A DNA stretch of 64,000 nucleotides from Pseudomonadota bacterium. GTDB taxonomy: Bacteria; Desulfobacterota; Desulfobulbia; Desulfobulbales; Desulfocapsaceae. Within the stretch, counting starts at the first letter, position 1. Each line of letters starts with the position of its first letter. Location of the stretch: positions 1 to 64,000 of the forward strand of contig JAHJKP010000013.1 of the NCBI GenBank assembly GCA_018821985.1, written 5' to 3'. Position numbers and translations under genes: made by a program. The notes beneath the pieces were generated by a model that worked only from the letters and a program-made list of their open reading frames with translations, ran no database searches and had not been told where the DNA came from. Positions 45,307 to 53,139 of this stretch are shown here, in pieces.

Positions 45307-46290
45307 ATGGATAAAGATATTATGTTTGTATGGCATGCACCCCTCTTGGGGTGCAGCAGATGGCAACGGAGCATATCCTTCGTTGCCATCTGCCTCTGGC
45401 TTATTGCCTCTACCTCGACTGCCCATGGAGTCGAACTGACCATGGCAAGACATCTCTTTGATATAAAGGATACCTTTAACCAGCCAAGTGATGTGGCCGT
45501 TGCCAAAAATGGTACCATCTATGTGGTTGACGGGGTTAAGGGCAGGGTCCAGGCATTTTCTTCATCCGGAAGCTATCTTTTTACCATTGGACGCCCGGGA
45601 ACCGGGCCCGGCGAATTTGCCTTCCCTCTGGGTATGGATATTGACGAATCAGGCAGGGTCTATGTTGCCGATTCCAGAAACCACAGGGTCCAGATATTCA
45701 CAGCCAAGGGGGATTTCATCTCTGAGATCCCGGTTCCGGATAATAACGGTAACAAGGCAGACCCAACGGATGTGGCAGTGGATGATTCCGGCAAGTGGTT
45801 CTTTGTGGCAGACAACAATAATCACCGTATTCTCAAATTTGATATTGGTTCAAAAAAGCTTGTCAACAGCTATGGAAAACCAGGGGCTGAGAAGTGGGAG
45901 TTTCGTTATCCCTTTCTCATGCATCTGTATCATAACAAGGATCTCTATATCGTCGATGTGATCAACACCAGGGTACAGGTGGTGAACACAGATGGAAAAT
46001 TTGTTACCTTAATCGGGGGCTGGGGCGTGGAAAAGGGACAATTTTTCAGGCCCAAAGGAGTCACTGTTGATAAAAACGGTCTCGCCTATGTCAGCGATAG
46101 TTACATGGGAGTGGTTCAGCTTTTTAATATTACAGGAACATTTAATTCTGTCATTGGTGATCCTGTAAGCGGTGGGGTGAGAAAATTCACCACCCCGGTG
46201 GGACTCTTTGTTGACGATTCAATGCGCCTCTATGTTGTGGAAATGCTTCCAGGGCGGCTCAGTGTTTTTAGCCTGGACAAGGCGCAATAA
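45307..46290 (+). CDS. Exported NHL-repeat beta-propeller protein
   Basis: 327 residues. The signal peptide is near 20-41 (ISFVAICLWLIASTSTAHG). Six NHL-type blades follow, each with a pattern like FNQPSDVAVAKNGTIYVVDG, FAFPLGMDIDESGRVYVADS and RPKGVTVDKNGLAYVSDS. NHL propellers are often encoded with multihaem cytochromes and may hold a cytochrome complex together; a catalytic role is not evident. It starts 13 bases after the tri-haem gene with AGGA upstream. Two strong hairpins lie inside the first 30 codons, which is unusual. Confidence 0.88.
   Translation: MDKDIMFVWHAPLLGCSRWQRSISFVAICLWLIASTSTAHGVELTMARHLFDIKDTFNQPSDVAVAKNGTIYVVDGVKGRVQAFSSSGSYLFTIGRPGTGPGEFAFPLGMDIDESGRVYVADSRNHRVQIFTAKGDFISEIPVPDNNGNKADPTDVAVDDSGKWFFVADNNNHRILKFDIGSKKLVNSYGKPGAEKWEFRYPFLMHLYHNKDLYIVDVINTRVQVVNTDGKFVTLIGGWGVEKGQFFRPKGVTVDKNGLAYVSDSYMGVVQLFNITGTFNSVIGDPVSGGVRKFTTPVGLFVDDSMRLYVVEMLPGRLSVFSLDKAQ
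45337..45393. other. Two strong hairpins within the start of the NHL gene
   Basis: GCACCCC/GGGGTGC (45337-45354, 4-base loop) is followed by a perfect 13-bp stem, GCAGATGGCAACG / CGTTGCCATCTGC (45356-45393, 12-base loop). They lie 30-87 bases inside the coding region and could pause or attenuate the operon. Confidence 0.6.
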
Positions 46291-46317
46291 CAGTGCATCG
46301 CCGACAAATAGTTTGCT

Positions 46318-48546
46318 ATGAATAGATCCTCAGTCTGCATTCTTTCCCTCATCTTCAGCACCATACTCTTGTACCATACGTCCACTCTTGCCGATCAGGC
46401 ACCGCCCCGCAACCCGAATTCGGCCAAAGAGTGTGCGATCTGTCACTATCGATGGATCGACACCTTCTTCATCGATGGCAAGGGAACTGACCTGGTTCCC
46501 TATCAAGCGACAAGGGTTGTCGCCGAACCTGAAATGTGTTTTTCCTGCCATGACGGCAGTGTGGTTGACTCAAGAGGAAAGGTCTATAACGACCATCGTC
46601 ATCCAATCAATAAACCTCCGCCCCCGGGTATGGAAATCCCGGCCATCTTCCCTCTGGACGATAAGGGAAACATGCAGTGTTTCACCTGCCATACCGCCCA
46701 CGGTGTATCCAGCGAGATGGGGATAGAGAGGGCGGTCTTTATCCGCGCTTCAAATAATAACTCTTCCATGTGCATGATGTGTCACAAGGGCAAGGACGGT
46801 GGCCCAGCTGCCGGTAACCATCCCATTGGCACAATAAAACGGACAATCCCCGAGAAGATGCTTGGCCGTGGCAGTGTCGAGGGAACTGACAAGAAGCAAC
46901 TCATCTGCCAGACCTGTCATACCGTCCATGGCTCACCGTATGACAATTTCCTCGTGGACAACAACCGCGATTCGGCCCAACTCTGCCTCGACTGTCATGG
47001 AGAGAAGGGTGGCCTGATGAACACCGGACATGATCTGCGGCGCACAGCAGCTGGTGCAAAAAACAGCAAGGGACAGACCCCGGAACAGTCAGGGGTCTGC
47101 GGCGCTTGTCACCTGGTGCACGGGGCAAAGAAAGCGGCTCTCTGGGCAAGAGATCTTCCCGCCAATAGCAAAAACATGAGCCAGGACATCTGTATAAGTT
47201 GTCATAACAGGCAGGGACTGGCCCCTGAAAAGCTTCTCAATGGGTACGCACATCCCGTCAATATCTCACTCAAAGACAAGGGGATGAAGCCTGATTTACC
47301 AGTCTATGATCTTAAGGGCAAACGGGTCCCCTTCCAGTCAAAGGAGGCCCTCTTCACCTGCCTCACCTGCCATGACCCGCATCAGGGAGGAACAGGCGGA
47401 CAGGCGAAGATGACGCCTCCCCGTTCCAGTTTTCTTCGGGTAGAGGGTGGTCAGCCGGAGAGGCTGTGCAGACAGTGCCATGTCCAACAGGCCCGCATTG
47501 CCGGGAGCGATCATGATCTGCGGAGCACCGGACCCACAACAAAAAATGATAAGGGCCAGTCGCCGCTGGAGTCTGACGTGTGCGGCGTCTGCCATCTGGT
47601 GCATGGAGCGCAGACAGAGAATTTGTGGGCCAGAAAGGTCCCTGGCAAGAGCGTCTATACGGCCCAGGAACTCTGCCTCACCTGTCATAAGAGCAAAGGG
47701 GAGGCCGCTAAAAAGGTGATCGGGGGGCATTCCCATCCCCTTGATATTGATCCTGCCAAAAAGGGGATCAGCACCAAGCTTCCCCTCTATAACAAGCAGG
47801 GGAAAAAGGCTGGTAACGGAGTGATCGCCTGTCTGACCTGCCACGATCCCCATCAATGGAATCCTCAAAAGCCAGGAGATCATGGCGGCAATACAGAAGG
47901 CAACGCCGAAAATAGTTTTCTCCGTCTTGAGGTTGCACCAAGGCCGGTGTTGTGTGGTAATTGCCATGGGACTAAGGCATATGTGGAAAAGACAGACCAC
48001 GATCTTAGCATAACCGCTCCGACGGCAAAAAACATCCTGGGCCAGACGCCAGCAGAGTCCGGAGTCTGCGGGGTCTGCCATATCATCCATAATGGGAAAA
48101 ACAAGGTGCGCCTCTGGGGTCGTGACTACGGCATCGGTAAAGGCGTTATGGACAGGATGTGTAACAGCTGTCATAGTGAGGCAGGGTCGGGAGGCAGTAA
48201 GGTGCCAAAGGTATCCACTCACCCGGAAAAACAACTGATTGCCAATCCGGGTAGAAACATCAAGGGCAAGCCAAACTACTTCCCATTGTTTAACAATGCC
48301 ACCGGGGCTTACGTAACCGTTGGTGATATAGCCTGTGCCTCATGCCATGATGTACATCAATGGGACCCGAAGAAGGCATTAAAGGGCCCAGGCACAAATT
48401 CCGAAGGCAGGGTTGTCAACAGCTTTTTACGGATGCAGACCTACAACATGATATGCAAGGATTGTCATGGCCTCGATTCGCTGTTCCGATTTAAATACTA
48501 CCATGACAGCAAACAAAGAAAATCCCAACCCGCAACTATAAAATAG
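46318..48546 (+). CDS. 18-haem periplasmic or secreted cytochrome c
   Basis: 742 residues with a signal peptide (about 1-25, ending STLADQ). I count 18 CxxCH sites, from CAICH (about 39) to CKDCH near the C-terminus, with no variant motifs. Three modules repeat about every 161 residues: a DHDLR/GHDLR start, KGQTPEQSGVCGACHLVHG-type core, then LWAR. They lie near 47030, 47510 and 47996. Many extra His residues can act as axial ligands. There is no membrane helix or lipobox. This is probably the terminal carrier or storage cytochrome of the operon. The electron acceptor is unknown. Confidence 0.92.
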   Translation: MNRSSVCILSLIFSTILLYHTSTLADQAPPRNPNSAKECAICHYRWIDTFFIDGKGTDLVPYQATRVVAEPEMCFSCHDGSVVDSRGKVYNDHRHPINKPPPPGMEIPAIFPLDDKGNMQCFTCHTAHGVSSEMGIERAVFIRASNNNSSMCMMCHKGKDGGPAAGNHPIGTIKRTIPEKMLGRGSVEGTDKKQLICQTCHTVHGSPYDNFLVDNNRDSAQLCLDCHGEKGGLMNTGHDLRRTAAGAKNSKGQTPEQSGVCGACHLVHGAKKAALWARDLPANSKNMSQDICISCHNRQGLAPEKLLNGYAHPVNISLKDKGMKPDLPVYDLKGKRVPFQSKEALFTCLTCHDPHQGGTGGQAKMTPPRSSFLRVEGGQPERLCRQCHVQQARIAGSDHDLRSTGPTTKNDKGQSPLESDVCGVCHLVHGAQTENLWARKVPGKSVYTAQELCLTCHKSKGEAAKKVIGGHSHPLDIDPAKKGISTKLPLYNKQGKKAGNGVIACLTCHDPHQWNPQKPGDHGGNTEGNAENSFLRLEVAPRPVLCGNCHGTKAYVEKTDHDLSITAPTAKNILGQTPAESGVCGVCHIIHNGKNKVRLWGRDYGIGKGVMDRMCNSCHSEAGSGGSKVPKVSTHPEKQLIANPGRNIKGKPNYFPLFNNATGAYVTVGDIACASCHDVHQWDPKKALKGPGTNSEGRVVNSFLRMQTYNMICKDCHGLDSLFRFKYYHDSKQRKSQPATIK

Positions 48547-48612
48547 GCAGGAAGGTTTCGTAGATGTACAGAGAGAACCGCGAGACAATGCTCTAACATG
48601 TGGAAATTTATT

Positions 48613-48776
48613 AATTTATTAGGTCGTAGGGGGTTCTGCAGGTGTGATGGGGGATGACCGTGTGTGGAGGTACAGTTTTTTTGTGATGAGTAATAAAGAG
48701 GCTTGGTCGACCCTGATTGCGGTGCAGAAAATCTGTCGGAATTGTATTTTTCGCTTCCTGCTGGCTTGCCAGAGAT
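48613..48776. repeat. Repeat block A, copy 2
   Basis: Counterpart of 38046-38204 in the same orientation, about 10.4 kb downstream and 66 bases after the last cytochrome gene. The 48547-48845 gap contains this block and block B, with no gene. Confidence 0.7.
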
Positions 48777-48797
48777 GCGAGTTCTGGTTGCTCAGAG

Positions 48798-48834
48798 GGG
48801 TGAATAAACTCTGATGTTTATCTTAAAAGAGTAA
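48798..48834. repeat. Repeat block B, copy 2
   Basis: Counterpart of 37779-37815, 31 of 37 identical and gap-free. It ends 11 bases before the stop of the minus-strand FapA gene. Confidence 0.65.
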
Positions 48835-48845
48835 CATTGCCAATT

Positions 48846-50531
48846 TTACAGAGGGAGAGGAATGATCTCTTGCAGATCTGCGGAGAGGGTAAATTTCTTA
48901 GAGCTCATGTTGGTTTCCAACAGTTTGGTCACGTTGCCGATACGCAGCAGGGTACCAGCGAAGATCTGGCCATGGACGGTGATGGTTCTGCTCCTCAGCC
49001 GTGTGGCCAGCTCTTCGGGTGTGTCGTTCTTGTTCCTTGTGGCCAGATTTATTTTGTGAAGGTCGCTATTCATCTCTTCCAGTTCCTCGGACATGCTCAG
49101 GTGAAAGGGCAACTGGCTGTTATGGCCGTGCAGTTGCAAGCAACGCTCCAATTCATCTTCTTTTTCCCTGATTTCTTGCAGCAGTGCTTCATATCTGAGA
49201 TACTGCTTTCCATCCGTTCCTGCCGCGAGCAAGGCGGGGACGGCATTGTCTGATCCCACATTGCCCAGGCTGAGATTACCGCCTGCCATGGTAATACCAC
49301 CAATGACCTTACTTTCTTCCTGGCAATGGATATCGCCTCCGGCAAAGATTCGGCCGTAATAGGCCTGCCTGCGGATAATGATGGTTCCCCCGGCGGTAAT
49401 GGTGGCCTGTTCGACAAAAGGGATGTCAACGTCACCTGTGACCCGCATGACGGTCTGTTTGCCACTGACTCCTTCCTGGATCAGAACATTGCCTTGCGAG
49501 ATGACGGTTGCCGACCTGACCCCCCCGCCAATTTTCAAGTCTCCATGAGCGTTTACCTGAAATCCTGGCAGGACCGAACCTCCTATGTTCACTGCGTCAT
49601 TGGCCTCGATATTGCCGGTGCTGAAATTGATGTCGCCGGGGATAGTTAATTGGGAGCTGACCTTGATCGTGTTTTTTACCACTGAGAGGACGCCTGGTTT
49701 TATGGCGCGAATCTCACCGCTTTCCTCGTCATAGCCGGCATTGTCGACTGCGCTGACTGTGAAGTCCTGTCCCTGCGGCTGCGGAATGGGATATCCCAGG
49801 ATATTGGTGCCTGGTGTCCCCGTGGTGGCCGGGACCTTTGTGGCGATGAGCTGTCCCTTATGCACACTGATAAACATCTTCCGTTCATGGAAATCAATCT
49901 TGCCGTTTCCCAATACTTTTCCGGGGATGGAGCCAATCTCTATTTCAAAACGGAGCTGGGCGTCAAGCCCGGCAATGGGCTGTGAACCCTTGGCAATCAA
50001 GGCTTCAGTGATAATCTTCTGCTCTGCCGTGCTCTGTTCCAGGCAGCCCTGCAGAATCTCTTTGTTCAGGCCGTAACGAATCCCTGCCTGCTTGAGGAGT
50101 TCTGTCAGTGCGTCAACCTGGAGTGGCGATGTCCCTGGCAGGGGTGGATAGAGGGTCAGGCTGGCCTCCATCTGGTCAGGGCTGATGGTAACTAGAGGCG
50201 TGACCGCGATGATCACTGTCTCTCCTTCGTTGCCGCTCTGTTTTCTTGTGATCTGGGGGTAGCCAGCGATTGTAGCCAGCAGGGAATCTCCTGTGGCAGA
50301 AAATTGGGTGTTGGGGCCGGGGATTAATACGGCATTATGGATCGACTGTGTGGCCGTGGTTGGGCTGTTTTCAGAGGTAAGGGTGGCAATGATCTGCCCG
50401 GGTCTGACTAGTTCGATGGTTTCTACCGCTTCCACGGATTCTTCTTTTTCAAGGAAGAGTGTTTTGGTGGCGAAGCAGATAGTGATGCTGCTTGCGGTAA
50501 ATGTCGGTGTTTGTTCTGTGGCTTTCAGCAT
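48846..50531 (-). CDS. FapA-family protein (DUF342)
   Basis: 561 residues. After a variable N-terminal domain (1-160), the DUF342/FapA core has GQLIATKVPATTGTPGTNIL and GYDEESGEIRAIKPGVLSVV. A right-handed parallel beta-helix of Gly-rich repeats follows (about 290-440: INFSTGNIEANDAVNIGGSV, GDLKIGGGVRSATVISQGNV), then a coiled coil (about 455-500, LLQEIREKEDELERCLQLHG). FapA proteins are polymerising, cytoskeleton-like or surface-signalling proteins. It follows the prolyl-isomerase gene by 12 bases. Confidence 0.87.
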   Translation of the reverse strand: MLKATEQTPTFTASSITICFATKTLFLEKEESVEAVETIELVRPGQIIATLTSENSPTTATQSIHNAVLIPGPNTQFSATGDSLLATIAGYPQITRKQSGNEGETVIIAVTPLVTISPDQMEASLTLYPPLPGTSPLQVDALTELLKQAGIRYGLNKEILQGCLEQSTAEQKIITEALIAKGSQPIAGLDAQLRFEIEIGSIPGKVLGNGKIDFHERKMFISVHKGQLIATKVPATTGTPGTNILGYPIPQPQGQDFTVSAVDNAGYDEESGEIRAIKPGVLSVVKNTIKVSSQLTIPGDINFSTGNIEANDAVNIGGSVLPGFQVNAHGDLKIGGGVRSATVISQGNVLIQEGVSGKQTVMRVTGDVDIPFVEQATITAGGTIIIRRQAYYGRIFAGGDIHCQEESKVIGGITMAGGNLSLGNVGSDNAVPALLAAGTDGKQYLRYEALLQEIREKEDELERCLQLHGHNSQLPFHLSMSEELEEMNSDLHKINLATRNKNDTPEELATRLRSRTITVHGQIFAGTLLRIGNVTKLLETNMSSKKFTLSADLQEIIPLPL

Positions 50532-50543
50532 GGTCGGATTTCT

Positions 50544-51407
50544 CTATTTGCAGTTATGAAATAATGATTTGATCCAGTTCCTGCAAACAGTGATCCTCTT
50601 TTCTCTGGCCAGAATATGATGAATCCGTTGAGAGTTTTGCTGGAAGGTTAATCGCTGTCCGGGATGGATTGCCTCGCAGAAGAGGATGTGAAACCCCTGT
50701 GCCGTCTGGATGATTGGACTGATCTCGCCTGGACCAAGTTGGAAAAGGGCATGGTCCAGGGTGGCGCAGAGATCTCCGGGACTGATCCGTCCCAAATCTC
50801 CGCCGTCGATAGCTGTGATGCAGTCAGAATGAAGCTGGGCCTCAAGGCTGAAGCTCTGCGGATCACGCTGCAGTCGGGAGTGAAGATCTCGTATTCGCCG
50901 CCGGAGCGAATCTTTCGGCAGCTGCGAGGGAGTGTTCTCAGTGCTGATAAAGATGTGACGGGTGCTGCGTTGTTCCGGAAAACAAAATGAATCCGGATGG
51001 TTGTTGTAATAATCTTCTAGTTCTTGATGGCATACGGGCTCGGCATGAAAGGCAACTCTGGCCAAAATGGTCTCAACTTTCAGGTCATTGTGCAGGGCGG
51101 TGAGGTAGTCAGTGAGTTGCAGGTTGTTTCTTTGCAGGTGGTGAAAGAAATTTTCATCACCGCCATGTTCTGCCTTCAGGCGGTCGAAGGTTGCTTGAAT
51201 CGTATTGTTCGGAATTATTACCCCGCAGGCTGCCTCAGACAGAAGGATCTTTTCCTGCAGGGAAATCTCGTGGCAGGCCTGCAGGTATGCCTCTGCATAC
51301 TCTTCCATTGTCAGCTCCACGACCTTTTTTTCAAAGACCTGCAGGGCAAACTTCATGAGCGTAAAGGTCAGAGTCGGTTCAATTTGTCTGGGGATTCTGG
51401 ATTGCAT
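50544..51407 (-). CDS. NifM-like peptidyl-prolyl cis-trans isomerase
   Basis: 287 residues without a signal peptide. The N-terminal helical half (LSEAACGVIIPNNTIQATFD, LHNDLKVETILARVAFHAEP) matches NifM, the cytoplasmic helper of nitrogenase iron-protein maturation. The C-terminal parvulin domain (about 140-260) has STRHIFIST, SDCITAIDGGDLGRIS and PIIQTAQGFHILFCEAI. The ATG at 51407 has AGGAAGAGG upstream. No nif structural genes are in the window, and the partner here is a FapA gene. It could be a true NifM or a paralogue with another client. Confidence 0.78.
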   Translation of the reverse strand: MQSRIPRQIEPTLTFTLMKFALQVFEKKVVELTMEEYAEAYLQACHEISLQEKILLSEAACGVIIPNNTIQATFDRLKAEHGGDENFFHHLQRNNLQLTDYLTALHNDLKVETILARVAFHAEPVCHQELEDYYNNHPDSFCFPEQRSTRHIFISTENTPSQLPKDSLRRRIRDLHSRLQRDPQSFSLEAQLHSDCITAIDGGDLGRISPGDLCATLDHALFQLGPGEISPIIQTAQGFHILFCEAIHPGQRLTFQQNSQRIHHILAREKRITVCRNWIKSLFHNCK

Positions 51408-51599
51408 GGTGACCTCTTCCTGCTTGTATGGATATGATAACCATTTTTTTTATTGTAGCGCATCAGCGACAGGAAATAAAATTTTAAGTTCAGATAGGGT
51501 GTAAAATTTCTAAATGAGTACTGGGCAGGGGAATGTGGAAATAAATGTTTGATGGAAAACAAGTGAGAAAAGAATGGCTCAGGTTGGAGTCCGTTTGAG

Positions 51600-52340
51600 C
51601 TATCTGCCGGTCAGTCTCATGATAACTTCATTGGCGATGATAAGACCGAAAATACCGGTCAGGGTGGGCAGACTGCCAAGGCTGCGACGCTGGCGTCCCC
51701 GATCTGCCATGGGGTCGTCATGGTCAGCTGTTTCTTTTGGTTCATCATAATGGTAAGTAATTGCTTCCGTGGAAAAGACACAGGAGATGCCTCGTTCGAT
51801 GCCGCCGCGTCTGAGCCGTTGCCGCAGACGTTTGGCCAGGGGGCAGTTTTTGGTGTCCATAATATCGGCGATGCGGATCTGGGTGGGATCGCTACGCAGG
51901 GCAGCCCCCATTGAGGAGATGATGGGGATGCGGCGCAAATGGGCGGCAGTCAGCAGTTGCACCTTAGGGTTCATGGAGTCGATGGCATCAATCAGGATGT
52001 CTGGGGCTGGCGACAGGATCTGTTCAAGGCTTTCATCGCCGGCAAAGAGTTGCAGGGCCTCCACTTGGCAGGCGGGGTTGATGGCCGTAATCCGTTCTTT
52101 TGCCACCTCGACCTTGGGGCGTCCCAGGGTGGTGTCAAGGGCCATGATCTGACGGTTGATGTTGGATGGCTGGATGGTATCAAAATCGACCAGGCGCAGC
52201 CTGTTGATCCCGGACCGGGCCAATGCCTCGGCTACATGACCGCCCACCGCGCCGATCCCGACGATGGTGATGAAGCTCTGTTGCAATTGTTTGAACCCTT
52301 CCTCACCGAGGAAGGATTGTATCCGTGAAAATCTCTCCAT
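51600..52340 (-). CDS. tcdA: tRNA threonylcarbamoyladenosine dehydratase (TcdA/CsdL)
   Basis: A 246-residue E1-like enzyme that cyclises the t6A modification at tRNA position 37. It has the nucleotide loop VGIGAVGGHVAEALARSGIN, DFDTIQPSNINRQIMA, DAIDSMNPKVQLLTAA and GAALRSDPTQIRIADIMDT with KNCPLAKRLRQRLR. These follow TcdA rather than ThiF or MoeB, which carry extra Cys pairs. The first 38 bases overlap the end of tatD, an unusually long overlap. Confidence 0.88.
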   Translation of the reverse strand: MERFSRIQSFLGEEGFKQLQQSFITIVGIGAVGGHVAEALARSGINRLRLVDFDTIQPSNINRQIMALDTTLGRPKVEVAKERITAINPACQVEALQLFAGDESLEQILSPAPDILIDAIDSMNPKVQLLTAAHLRRIPIISSMGAALRSDPTQIRIADIMDTKNCPLAKRLRQRLRRGGIERGISCVFSTEAITYHYDEPKETADHDDPMADRGRQRRSLGSLPTLTGIFGLIIANEVIMRLTGR

Positions 52341-53139
52341 TTCTCCATATCTCTTGGCAAAATTCTTCCAGAACCATTCCTCGCATTCTCGCTGCTAACT
52401 GGTACAGATGACTGATAGCAGCAGGCTCATCAGAGAATAGTGTTTGCGGGTCGGGCAGCTGACCCGACGCGTCGGTCGCTCTCTTTCCATTCATGGCGCG
52501 AGCGACACCAGGCCGTCCTTGGCTGTCGGTCTCCAAGAGCAGGTTGGCAAGTGGGGTTGCCAGAAAACAGGGGTGGAGTTTACTGTCTGCAGCCAGTCTG
52601 CCCGAAAAGGAGATGAAGCAGCCAATCCGGAGCAAGCGCTGCAGGGTCTCCCGTGAGCCGGCAAAAGAATGGATCATCATTGGCGGCAGTGGGCTTGCGT
52701 ATCCCTCCAGTATCTCCAGGAGTTTACCCCAGGCCTTGACGCAGTGGATGACCAGAGGCCGCTTCAGTTCCGAGGCCATTTGCAACTGGGTCTCAAAAAT
52801 GTGTTGTTGTCTTGAGAAGTCAGCCCGGCAGCATCTATCAAGGCCGGTCTCGCCAATGCCGGCCGGGATCTGTGCCAGCAGGCCTTGAAGCCGTTTTTCC
52901 CATCCCGTCCCGGCATTTTCAGCAAACCAGGGATGGATACCCAGGAAGGGGATGACCTCCTGTCTGCTTGCTGCCAGATCGACCACAGCCTGCCAATCGG
53001 CTTCACAAGTGGCGTTGCACAGCATCCTGGTAATTCCAACGTTTCTGGCCCTCTCCATAATTCCATCCGTGACCTGGGACAGTCCTTTCTCCTGCAGGTG
53101 GCAGTGGCTGTCAAGGTATCTGGCTGGCGACACCATCAT
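52303..53139 (-). CDS. tatD: TatD-family metal-dependent hydrolase with an in-frame insert
   Basis: 278 residues, a TatD DNase/deacylase-type metal hydrolase. Metal ligands: YLDSHCHL at the N-terminus, the Glu in IGETGLD, His in RPLVIHCVKAWG, His in MMIHSFAG and Asp in LLLETDS. Right after LLLETD, about 20 residues (SQGRPGVARAMNGKRATDAS) are encoded by a repeat shared with 27624-27702 and replace the normal short loop. The catalytic residues are kept, so the enzyme may still fold. It overlaps tcdA and shares one base with the permease gene. Confidence 0.88.
   Translation of the reverse strand: MMVSPARYLDSHCHLQEKGLSQVTDGIMERARNVGITRMLCNATCEADWQAVVDLAASRQEVIPFLGIHPWFAENAGTGWEKRLQGLLAQIPAGIGETGLDRCCRADFSRQQHIFETQLQMASELKRPLVIHCVKAWGKLLEILEGYASPLPPMMIHSFAGSRETLQRLLRIGCFISFSGRLAADSKLHPCFLATPLANLLLETDSQGRPGVARAMNGKRATDASGQLPDPQTLFSDEPAAISHLYQLAARMRGMVLEEFCQEIWRNGEIFTDTILPR
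52471..52529. repeat. Small dispersed element in a coding sequence, copy 2
   Basis: A 59-bp segment matching the central and left part of the element at 27624-27702 (shared runs GTCGGTCGCTCT, CATGGC and CCTTGGC). It is in frame within tatD. Relative to the host gene, its orientation is opposite to copy 1. An adjoining GGGTC/GACCC mini-hairpin (52448-52467) may belong to the insert. Confidence 0.7.

Noticed and set aside
41391-48546. Outer-membrane porin-cytochrome conduit
   Set aside because: No beta-barrel protein is encoded in the cluster; every soluble part is haem protein or NHL propeller.
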